Source: Cymodocea nodosa
Lineage: Eukaryota > Streptophyta > Magnoliopsida > Alismatales > Cymodoceaceae
Length of the DNA stretch: 64,000 nucleotides
Assembly: GCA_036874045.1 (NCBI GenBank)
Contig: CM072337.1
Location: 682,001-746,000, forward strand
Reading direction: 5' to 3'
Part shown: piece after piece, positions 49,001 through 57,683 of the stretch
Position numbering within the stretch: the stretch's first letter is position 1
Layout of the letters: the number at the start of each line of letters is the position of its first letter
Notes under the pieces: model-generated
Told to the model about the DNA's origin: nothing
Databases searched by the model: none
The model's input: only the letters and a program-made list of their open reading frames with translations
Program-made: the position numbers and the translations under genes

Positions 49001-51896
49001 GTGTCATTCAACAAGATCATTCTACTTATGTTGACTTCTATTTCTCTATAAGGCTCTCAACCTCAACTTCCAACTATTTTCCTTCACAAGTTAAGCCCTG
49101 GTCCTATAGTGGGCGCCACTTGTTAAGAAAAAAAACTTAACAATGCACAACCAAAGATGCACAATTGTAAAGTAATACAAAACAACAAGCACAAATAACA
49201 CACAAGATTTTAACGTGGAAAACCTCGGTGTGAGGAGATAAAAAATCACAGGACTCTCTCAATCTAGGCAAATTGACACTCTGCTTTAATGGAGATTACA
49301 AGTTTGTTCTTTTCAAGTTAGCAAACTTGAGGCATACATCTTCATTATCAACAATGATATATATATCAACTATAATCAATGTAATTGGACGGAATGAAGA
49401 TATGCAAATCTTGTATGTTGTGATAATACAACACATGATATTAGAGAACATGCATTTGCCAATATAGTCTTGGTGTGTATCATATCCTCCACTCAGATAT
49501 CATATCATTTGCTATGCCTAGACCTTCTATTATATGTAAGGAGTTAAAAGGATAAATCTAATGCACAAGACACAAAAATTAGAGTCAGGAAGGGAGCCTA
49601 TTTGTATGTAGTCTTTCATCCATAGTTGGAGAGACCATGTTTGAGGATTTGAATTTTGAACCTATGACCTTTGGATTATAATGTTATAATCTGACCATTG
49701 CCTAGGGGCTCATCCTCTCTTGTAGCCCACATTAAATATCATTTTCTACAATATAATAGTCATTCCTTTCTTGCTATCATAAGACTTCTTGTTCAAAACA
49801 TTCTAGACTTTGTGAAATATAATTGAAAAACAGGAATGGAAAAAGCAAAGCATGAGAAATATTCAAATATTGGATCCATCAAAAAACTACACAAAATCAT
49901 TAACAACATAGAAAGACCATAGATGAATATCCATCCAATTTGAAATATAAGTTACACCGGATTCATGCATATCCTCAATATTTAACATGCTTTACAATGT
50001 ACCAATTTGTGAACTTTCTTTCAAGAAACATTTCTCAAATGCTGTAAAAAACCAAAAACCGATATTATACAGATTGAAAATAAAAACGTTTTAATGAAAA
50101 AAGGGTAATAAATGGGCAATTTCTGAAAAAAAAAATTTAACAAACAAAAGAATAAAAAGAAATATATTTACAAATATACAAGTATCACCATCAACAAAAT
50201 AATTTAATAAAATAAATTATCATTCAATTTCTTCTAATAAAATTTCAAAAAATATTTTTATCACACATAACTGTCATTCAAGAAGAAATACTTAAATTCA
50301 AAACATATATAAATTTATAAAAAGTACATTTAAAGTTATAAACAATAAATAGTGAAATTATATCAATGAAAATAATTCAAAAGATGAAATTGAAAAACCT
50401 AAAAAATCCCTTTAAATGGCTAAAAATGAAGACAATGATGTTTTCCTCAAAAATAGGGGAAAATGACTGTTAAAAAGGAAATGCGGTCATTTTTAAAATT
50501 TTTTTTCCCATTTTCCAAAAAATGAAACAGAATGAGGAGAAAAATGTTTAAACAACATTTAAATGGCTGTTTTTCTGGCTTTTTTTACAACAATGCATCT
50601 CTTCAAGATTTATTTTATTTATGCATCATGTTATGTTGAGCAAGGTTGATTTATTGTGAGATCGAGGTCATGGATTCAATCCTAAAAAATAATCTCTCCA
50701 TTTATAAATCTAATTATGTAAAACTGGAACTTCTCCAGAGGCCCACATTGGCAAGGACCTTGTGCAATGGGTTTTTCTCTTTTTAGTCATGTCATGCTGA
50801 GTGTTTTGCATAAATTGAAGAGGCCCTCATATCCACATTTGTGTACAGATATAAGATAACTAGACTCATGTAAGGATTGAAGCTTAACCTGTAATTTTTC
50901 TAATATGTGATCCTTTGATGGTAAAAAGGAACAGAGTAACAAATTTTCAATTTAAGCTGTTTTTTAAATATATAAATAAACATGCATAGATGACCAAGAA
51001 CTCCATAAAGCCACTTATGGTAATCATATGAGATATGTATTATATAATATATATTAAAACTAAGGTGGCTAGTGTGATTTACCAAAGTTAGCATGAGAAA
51101 AATGGGAGCAGATATGAAAAGCAGACACTAAAGATGCACTAGAAAAGATCAAAGGGGTAAGGTTTTCACAAAGGAACTAATGTAGGATATGAATGGAACT
51201 TCAACAGCTAATAGTAGTGCACTGATAACCAACTGTGATAGTTCAATCAGCAAAGAGTAAGAGTATTCATAACTCTCATCAAGAAGAAGAAGAAGAAGTC
51301 ATACCAAACCAGCCTTTTGATTCAGCAACAGTCCAGTAGCTTTGTGCCTCACTCCTAGGTCCTGCATCCTTTCGAGTCTCACCACCACTAAACAAAAGTA
51401 GAGCCTTATCATCGTTTGCCGCAATATCGACCCCTTTCTTGATATGTGCTACAAAAGTAGCAGCTTGGCCTGGGTGCTTCTGATATGACTCAAGAAACCA
51501 TGAATCCTCCTGGTCAACCTTCCCACATCTATTGCTCGTGTAGATCGAATGGCCAGCAACCATTACAAGGTTACGAAGATTTGCTGAAGGATATGAAGAA
51601 GAATTCGTTTCTGGAAAAGAAGAATTCCTCAAGGGACCTATCACTCTGATCCGGCTCTCGAGAAAAGAAAGAAGCATGATGATTGCTGCACCCAACAACA
51701 ATGACACGAAGAAGACAGCAATGGGTTGTCGCTTGTAGACGTATAAGATACGGTCCTTGGTTGCTCGGAACATTGTCGACAGCGAACTCCTCCTCCGTTT
51801 GATCTTCCTGATGTTCCCAGACTCTAAATCAACGTCTCCTCTAGGATATGCTCCGAAAGATTTGGGACTTCCAGGCCCATACAACTGCTTACTCAT
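40040..51896 (-). CDS. DUF218 (YdcF/ElyC/SanA-like) single-pass membrane protein with a 10.65 kb first intron
   Basis: Plant protein with a DUF218 domain, related to bacterial membrane proteins of envelope homeostasis; the plant substrate is unknown. Exons on the minus strand are 51896-51305, 40650-40526 and 40360-40040, joining in phase to 345 aa. A basic N-terminus is followed by one membrane helix at about 58-79 (VFFVSLLLGAAIIMLL). The DUF218 core follows: NLVMVAGHSIYTS, DSWFLESYQKHPGQAA, LLLFSGGETRKDAGPRSEA, LTEEHARDSFENLLFSVCRF and SYDFKEDRFAHLHRSAIGFP. It ends at FHRTIPYPNGCPE...LPWGQ. Donor 51304 and acceptor 40651 are canonical. The coding sequence looks intact although intron 1 holds two inverted Ty1-copia copies. 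A partial dead copy lies at 55039-56106. Confidence 0.9.
40820..40843. repeat. Left copy of the 24-27 bp duplication flanking the copia pair
   Basis: TGTTGTGATACAACACATG and the following ATATT recur at 49416-49442 (there with a 3-bp AAT insertion) and occur once in copy 2 at 55283-55306. The target itself contains the small palindrome GTTGTGATACAAC. About 80 bp of sequence (40844-40925) with no match in copy 2 or in the right arm lies between this repeat and the left arm. Confidence 0.75.
40926..45080 (+). mobile_element. Ty1-copia retrotransposon, left arm (plus strand), 3'-truncated and broken
   Basis: In order: a possible 5' LTR or leader (40926 to about 41185); gag with QLSSMSIIFDDE (41581-41766) and a zinc knuckle-like CHHYNKKSYIK; protease DSGAT at about 42122; integrase with LWYKKLSHMSEKGM and GKQHKITF (42488-42960); reverse transcriptase with EQPEGFVE, SLYGLKQA and YVNDML, where YVDD is usual (43981-44313); and RNase H with ITLSTTNAKF and MDNQSAIHLS (44677 to about 45075). 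The gag-RT-RNase H order with integrase before RT is diagnostic of copia. Many in-frame stops, and no 3' LTR. The RNase H end is cut off at the palindrome centre. Confidence 0.88.
45090..49411 (-). mobile_element. Ty1-copia retrotransposon, right arm (minus strand), broken
   Basis: Same element family in reverse. It reaches further 3' than the left arm: on the minus strand it retains the copia C-terminal phrase STNMLTKMVSRDKLS and a stop at about 45110. RNase H and RT lie at 45200-46430 (EQPKGFVE), the linker at 46788-47000, integrase at 47320-47780, the protease region at about 48140 and gag at 48303-48990. The outer end is a possible LTR/leader with TGGCGCCCACTATAGGACC next to it at about 49095-49115, a possible primer-binding site. 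Stops interrupt all domains. Confidence 0.87.
49416..49442. repeat. Right copy of the duplication flanking the copia pair
   Basis: Matches 40820-40843 apart from three extra bases in GTTGTGATAATACAAC. DUF218 intron sequence then resumes and aligns with copy 2 from 55307 on. Confidence 0.75.
49443..51304. other. Original DUF218 intron 1 sequence to the right of the copia pair
   Basis: Positions 49443-49945 align with copy 2 at 55307-55790. The rest (to 51304) is missing from copy 2. AT-rich; no gene. Frames such as 50900-51094 (minus) are spurious. Confidence 0.6.
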
Positions 51897-53192
51897 GATG
51901 GCATTGGATTCTCACCCAATTCAAATGGAAAGCAGACAGAGACCATCAAAGGATGAAGCTTTCGTAGAACCCAAGAAATTTATTTACGCCATCATGGAGA
52001 TCCCAGTGTTGCAGATCCATTTTCCTCCCAAAAATGTAGTTGGATTGGGCATAATAATAAAAACACAGATGACGATCGATGGGCAAATCCCAGTGTCGAA
52101 GATGCAAGGAAGGTGGAATATGGAACATACCCAAAGATGATTTGGGGTTGAAAAGGTGAAAGGACTAAGTGAATTAGGGAATGATCCACAAGGAAACTAA
52201 CCCGGCGGAACACTTGTCGAACATTCGACCTTTCAGGGGCTTTCGAAAATCTCTGCGATGAACGGGAAACACACAGACTTGAGATGATCGGTGGAAGTAG
52301 TCGCCAGGCTCGGCAAAGTCGTAACGAATCAGCCCTGTGAACCGATTCGATCTTCCCCAGAGAAGAGCATCGATCAGAGCATGACCACTAATGGGTGGTC
52401 TTCTTGGGTATTAATCAGAGATGACCATGACCATAACCATTAATGGGTGGTCTTCACGGGCATTAATCAGAGCATTTGCCAATGTAAATTGAGTAATCGT
52501 GTGAATTGGGCTTGAGTCCATCCATTTCTTGCTTGTTTCGAAAGAATCAACATTTGACCGAACAAAGGTTTGGTTTAGCAGAGATTGATGATCTTAAAGT
52601 TCATAGTATAGAAAACTAAAAATGAGACGTTTATGTTTGCAGTAAAAATTATTATAGATTTTTTTTTATGATTCAGATATATTAACTTAAAATATAAATA
52701 TTCAAACAAATCAAGAAATTACCGAAGCAATTACAGAGTTATTTAAGCTGTTTGCGCTAAAAAAATTTATTATTTTTAAACTTATAATTATTTTTAAGTT
52801 TTTTTTATTATACTAAAAAAAAAAACAAGGTTGAGATTGACATGTCAATCGGACTGGGCTACTGTGGGCCGGCCCAGCACGATCCGATTTAAAAAATCGG
52901 ACCGGGCTGGACCTCAAAATTCTGACAAATCGGCCCACAGATCGGCCCGCAAGCCAGGCCGGACCGACCCGCGGGTCGTTCGATCCTGACTGATCCCTTC
53001 CACCGTCGCGGGTCTACGGGCCGTCCCAGGCTAGGCCCGTACTGTCTCAGGCTATGGGTCGGGTCGGGCTGTTTTGTAAAAATATTTTGATTTTTCGGAC
53101 CGGTCCGGCCCGGCATGTATAGGTTGAGAGGTCATATTATAGTTGAAAATTTCCGCAACTACTGGTCCAACTCCTTCCTTTCCGGAATCCTC
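51897..53192. other. Divergent intergenic region, DUF218 (-) and dirigent copy 1 (+)
   Basis: Promoters of two head-to-head genes are expected here. A near-tandem phrase ACTAATGGGTGGTCTTC / ATTAATGGGTGGTCTTC occurs at 52387-52460. Copy 2 keeps the same region at 56107-57086 without the MITE. Frames in this stretch (51757-52213) are read-throughs of the DUF218 leader. Confidence 0.55.
52836..53120. mobile_element. 285-bp hAT-like MITE with 8-bp target duplication
   Basis: GC-rich insert (GGGCCGGCCCAGCACG..., ...GGACCGGTCCGGCCCGGC) bounded by AGGTTGAG at 52828-52835 and 53121-53128. Copy 2 has one AGGTTGAG (57018-57025) and no insert. An 8-bp duplication is the hAT hallmark. Terminal inverted repeats are weak (ACATG near both ends). 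Its last bases supply an in-frame ATG (53115) upstream of the dirigent frame. Confidence 0.75.
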
Positions 53193-53770
53193 ATGGTTTC
53201 GTCGTCGTCATCTTCGCTTCTCACCACCGTATTCATCCCTTTCTTCCTCTTCTCCATCACCGCCGGCAGTGCGGCAGCACAGTCCACAGGTTTCGAACGC
53301 GGCTCGGAGAAGCAAACCCACCTGCACTTCTTCTTCCAAGACGTCTTCAGCGGTTCGTTCCCCACCGCCGTTCAGATAGCCTCGGCCCCCACTACCACCA
53401 CCTCCTCCTCGAACGTGCAGTTCGGCGCCCTGGCGATGATCGACGACGCACTGACGGAAGGGGAGGACGTAGACTCCAAGCTCGTCGGGAGAGCACAGGG
53501 GTTCTACGCCATAGCGTCGAAGGACGAACTGGCTCTGCTGATGACCATGAACCTGGTGTTCACCGACGGCGACTTCAAGGGGAGCTCCATCTCCGGGTGG
53601 GAAGGAACCCGGTGGCGGAGTCGGTGAGGGAGATGGCCGTGGTGGGGGGCAGTGGGAAGTTCCGGTGGGCGAAGGGGTATGTTCTCGCCAGAACGAGGAG
53701 GCTCGACCAGGCCACCGGCGACGCCACCGTCGAGTACGACGTCTACGTCATCCACCGTGGAAGCACGTGA
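53193..53770 (+). pseudogene. Dirigent protein, copy 1, frameshifted
   Basis: Signal peptide (VSSSSSSLLTTVFIPFF...), then the dirigent core HFFFQDVFSG, DDALTEGEDVDSKLVGRAQG and MTMNLVFTDGDFKGSSIS. In the intact paralogue the next codons give VVGRNPVAE. Here CTCCGGGTGGG replaces CTCCGTGGTGGG, a one-base deletion at about 53595. The frame then ends at 53627, removing the last third of the beta-barrel. The downstream bases still encode the lost part in the other frame up to the old stop at 53768-53770. No intron. An upstream in-frame ATG at 53115 comes from the MITE; the ancestral start corresponds to 53193. Inactivation may be recent, as the two copies are otherwise very similar. Confidence 0.85.
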
Positions 53771-55038
53771 TTCCTTCTATTGTTCATCTGATTTTGCCGT
53801 ATGTGTATTATTGCCAGGGCTGTCGTGGTTCTTTACCATTTTTATAAATGGTATTAGTTGTTGGAAATAATTTAAATAAAAATTAAACTCAGACTTATAT
53901 ATATATATATATATATATGTTGATTTTCTTTATCATGTTATATATTTCAATGCACTATTTGTGGTCTAAAATTTGTAATTGATTTTAAAATATCTCATCT
54001 TTAGTATTCAGATTCATATAAAAATTGTTACAATGACAACAACTACAAGTTATATATGGAATTCATGTTTACGAAGAATTAAATAAGTTTTGTGTCCACC
54101 TAACGTTAACTTTTTCCTTACTATGCTAACTTGAAAAAATCACGATCAAAAAAATTATAATTGTCCATAGTAAAATTAATTTGCAAGAAGGTATTTGTAG
54201 ATAATAGAAAAGAAAATTTGGAAAATTATTTCTAATATGTGTACATATAAAGGATAAAGTTATTTAAATCTTTTCACCTTACATCCTTGGAATTTAATTT
54301 TCACCTGTTGCAATCTTAGATCAGGTGCTTGAATTAAGAGGTAATTAAATTAAATTAAGTAATTAGAGTTTAAATTAAATTAAATCAAGTGATTATAATT
54401 GAAATTGGACATTAAAGATTTAATTTAAGTGATTAAGTGAATTAAGAATTTAATTAATTAAGGGTTAAGGTTTTGATTAGGGATTAGTTAGAATATTAAA
54501 TTAAGTAATGTGAGTAATTTAATTAGGTAATTCAAGTAATTTAACGATTAAATTAGATGATTAGGAATTAAATTAAATGAATTTTTGCCCTATGCATAAA
54601 CATCTACATTTTAATTGCTGATATTTTTCATTAAGTACATAAATACCTAAATTTCAATTATTATTATTTTTTCTTAGATATATAAAAATGAAAAAAAATA
54701 ATTAATATTTGACATTTTCCTCATTTTTTCTCTCTCATTGTTTTCAAGTGCACAAATGATCATTAGTGTTCATAAGGTGCAACTTCATGACTTAATAATA
54801 TCAGATGACTATAAGTTTAAAGTTCACTAAATTTAAAGTTATATTTGGAATTCATGTTCACAAAAAGTTATAAGTTTTTATAACTAATTGACCACTTAAT
54901 ATTAATAACCTTTCTCCTTTATATTAACTTAAAAAAATTACGAGATCAAGAAAGATGTAGGCGTCATTAGGTTGTAGATATCTAAAATCATAAATGACAT
55001 GATTTAATAATATCATACAACTATAATTTAAAATTGAC
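53771..55038. other. 3' flank of dirigent copy 1 up to the duplication junction
   Basis: Aligns with copy 2 at 57684-58878. Includes a TA repeat (about 53898-53918) and an AATTAAATTAAATTAAG/GATTAAGTGAATTAAG rich tract at 54340-54570. No gene. Confidence 0.55.
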
Positions 55039-56106
55039 TAAATAGAAGGTTTTCAAAGCTGTCTCTAGCATGCTCTTCAGTGAGAGTTCTATGTCTCACA
55101 TTCTTTCCCTTTCCTGCAAAAAATGGAAAATTTGTGACAATATGTCTGATTGGATATGTGTAACAACCAATGATTTGATTGCAATTCAAGCGGATGGTGG
55201 AGGGACAGAGCAAGAAGGGAATGATTAACGCATTTCCATGCCATATTAAGTGAATGATATCATTAACATGATACATATGAGATGTTGTGATACAACACAT
55301 GATATTAGGAAACATGCATTTGCCAACATAGCCTTGGTGTGTATCATATCATTTGCTGTGTCAAGACCTTCTATTATATATAAGGAGTTAAAAGGACAGA
55401 TCTATAATGCACAAGACGCCCAAAGATTAGAGTCAGGAAGGGAGCCTTTTTGTATGTAGTCTTTCATCCATTAGCTGGAGAGAGACCATGTTTGAGGACT
55501 TGAATTTTGAACGCATGACCTTTGGATTATAATGCTGTAATCTGACCATTGTCCTGGGGGCTCATCCTCTCTTGTAGCCCACATTAAGTATCATTTTCTA
55601 CAATATAATAGTCATTCCTCTCTTGCTATCATAAGACATATTGTTCAAAACATTCTAGACTTCGTGAAATATAATTGAAAAGCAGGAATGGAAAAAGCAA
55701 AGCATGAGAAATATTCAAATATTGGATCCATCAAAAAACTACACAAAATCATTAACAACATAGAAAGGTCATAGATGGATAAAATCCACTTCCTTTTTTG
55801 CAAGACTCACAGATCAATCTCTGGAAAAGAAGAATTCCTCAAGGGACCTATCACTCTGATCCGGCTTTCGAGAAAAGAAAGAAGCATGATGATTGCTGCA
55901 CCCAACAACAATGACACGAAGAAGACATCAATGGGGTGTCGCTTGTAGACGTACAAGATACGGTCCTCGGTTGCTTGGAACATTGTCGACAGCTAACTCC
56001 TCCTCCGTTTGATCTTCCTGATGTTCCCAGACTCTAAATCAACGTCTCCTCTAGGATATGCTCCGAAAGATTTGGGACTTCCGGGCCCATACAACTGCTT
56101 ACTCAT
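55039..56106 (-). pseudogene. DUF218 gene fragment (exon 1 part and exon 2 part), copy 2
   Basis: Minus-strand exon 1 begins at ATG 56106. Codon 38 is TAG (55995-55993) where the intact gene has TCG. Exon 1 is then cut at about 55815, after the membrane helix. A deletion of about 1.6 kb with about 38 bp of unrelated filler (about 55790-55814) removed the exon 1 end and part of intron 1. Exon 2 survives at 55039-55110 up to DSFENLLFS, where the duplication junction cuts it. Exon 3 is absent. No functional DUF218 protein can come from this copy. Confidence 0.9.
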
Positions 56107-57086
56107 GATGGCATTGGATTCTCACCCAACTCAAATGGAAAGCAGACAGAGACCATCGAAGGATGAAACTTTTGTAGAACCCAAGAAATTTATTTACGCC
56201 ATCATGGAGATCCCAGTGTAGCAGATCCATTTTCCTCCCAAAAATGTAGTTGGATTGGGCATAATAATAAAAACACAGATGACGATCGATGGGCAAATCC
56301 CAGTGTCGAAGACGCTAGGAAGGTGGAATATGGAACATACCCAAAGATGATTTGGGGGTGAAAAGGTGAAAGAACTACGTGAATTAGGGAATGATCCACA
56401 AGGAAACTAACCCAGCAGAACATTTGTCGAACATTCGACCTTTCTGGGGCTTTCGAAAATCTCTGCGATGAACGGGAAACACACAGACATGAGATGATGG
56501 GTGGAAGTAGTCGCCATGCTCGGCAAAGTCGTAACGAATCAGCCCTGTGAACCGATTCGATCTTCCCCAGAAAAGAGCATCGATCAGAGCATGACCACTA
56601 ATGGGTGGTCTTCGTGGGTATTAATCAGAGATGACCATGACCATTAATGGGTGGTCTTCACGGGCATTAATCAGTGCATTTGAGTAATCTTGTGGGTTGG
56701 GCTTGAGTCCATTTCTTGGTTGCTTCAAAAGAATAAATATTTGACCAGACAAAGGTTTGGTTTTGCCAGAGATTGATGGTAAAGTTTACAGCATAGAAAA
56801 GTAAAAATGTGACGTTGATGTTTACGGTAAAAATTATTATAGATTTTTTTTTATGATTTAGATATATTAACTTAAAATATAAATATTCAAGCAAATCAAG
56901 AAATTACCGAAGCAATTACAGAGTTATTTTAAGCTGTCCGTGTTTAAAAAATTTATAATTTTTAAACTTATAATTATTTTTAAGTTTTTTTTTTTATACT
57001 AAAAGACAAAAGAAGCAAGGTTGAGAGGTTATATTATAGTTGAAATTTTCCAATGCAACTACTGGTCTGACTCCTTCCTTTCCGGA

Positions 57087-57683
57087 ATGCTCATGGCTTC
57101 GTCGTCGTCGTCTTCGCTTCTCGCCACCGTATTCATCCCTTTCTTCCTCTTCTCCATCACCACCGGCACTGCGGCAGCACAGTCCACAGGTTTCGAACGC
57201 GGCTCGGAGAAGCAAACCCAACTCCGATTCTTCTTCCAGGACATCCTCAGTGGTTCGTCCCCCACCGCCGTTCAGATAGCCTCGGCCCCCACATCAAGCA
57301 CCGCCAGCACCACCTCCCCATCGTACGCGCAGTTCGGCGTCCTGACGATGATCGACGACGCACTGACGGAAGGGGAGGACGTAGACTCCAAGCTCGTCGG
57401 GAGAGCGCAGGGGTTCTACGCCATAGCGTCGAAGGACGAACTGGCTCTGCTGATGACCATGAACCTGGTGTTCACCGACGGCGACTTCAAGGGGAGCTCC
57501 ATCTCCGTGGTGGGAAGGAACCCGGTGGCGGAGTCGGTGAGGGAGATGGCCGTGGTGGGGGGCAGTGGGAAGTTCCGGTGGGCGAAGGGGTATGTTCTCG
57601 CCAGAACGAGGAGGTTCGACCAGGCCACCGGCGACGCCACCGTCCAGTACGATGTGTACGTCATCCACCGTGGGAGCACGTGA
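57087..57683 (+). CDS. Dirigent-domain protein, copy 2 (intact)
   Basis: Secreted dirigent protein of 198 aa, without introns as usual for the family. Dirigent proteins steer coupling of phenoxy radicals (lignans) or organise lignin in the wall. Residues 3-31 form a signal peptide (ASSSSSSLLATVFIPFFLF...). The barrel follows: RFFFQDILSG, FGVLTMIDDALTEG, SKLVGRAQGFYAIAS, FTDGDFKGSSISVVGRN, GGSGKFRWAKGYVLARTR and TGDATVQYDVYVIHR. I chose the first in-frame ATG (57087); copy 1 has ATC there, so the ancestral start may be the ATG two codons later (57093). A five-codon upstream ORF (57052-57069) is present here but not in copy 1. It sits head to head with the DUF218 fragment. Confidence 0.9.
   Translation: MLMASSSSSSLLATVFIPFFLFSITTGTAAAQSTGFERGSEKQTQLRFFFQDILSGSSPTAVQIASAPTSSTASTTSPSYAQFGVLTMIDDALTEGEDVDSKLVGRAQGFYAIASKDELALLMTMNLVFTDGDFKGSSISVVGRNPVAESVREMAVVGGSGKFRWAKGYVLARTRRFDQATGDATVQYDVYVIHRGST

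Larger units (their letters stand above)
40926..49411. repeat. 8.5 kb inverted repeat (tail-to-tail copia pair)
   Basis: The left end (GATTTGCATATCTTCG at 40928) is the reverse complement of the right end (GAAGATATGCAAATC to 49410). Arms are about 4.15 kb each, with about 115 bp of spacer around 45085-45195 that belongs only to the right element. Sampled stretches of the arms look roughly 90% identical by eye. Confidence 0.85.
40576..55043. repeat. Segmental tandem duplication, copy 1
   Basis: Holds DUF218 exon 2 (most), intron 1, exon 1, the divergent promoter region and a dirigent gene. It matches copy 2 (55039-58878) in the same order and orientation. Subtracting the copia insertion (about 8.6 kb) and the hAT-like MITE with its duplicated target (293 bp) leaves about 5.6 kb. 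This agrees with copy 2 plus its 1.6 kb deletion. Confidence 0.85.

Noticed and set aside
52889..53116. 75-codon minus-strand frame
   Set aside because: Pro/Gly/Arg-rich translation of the GC-rich MITE.
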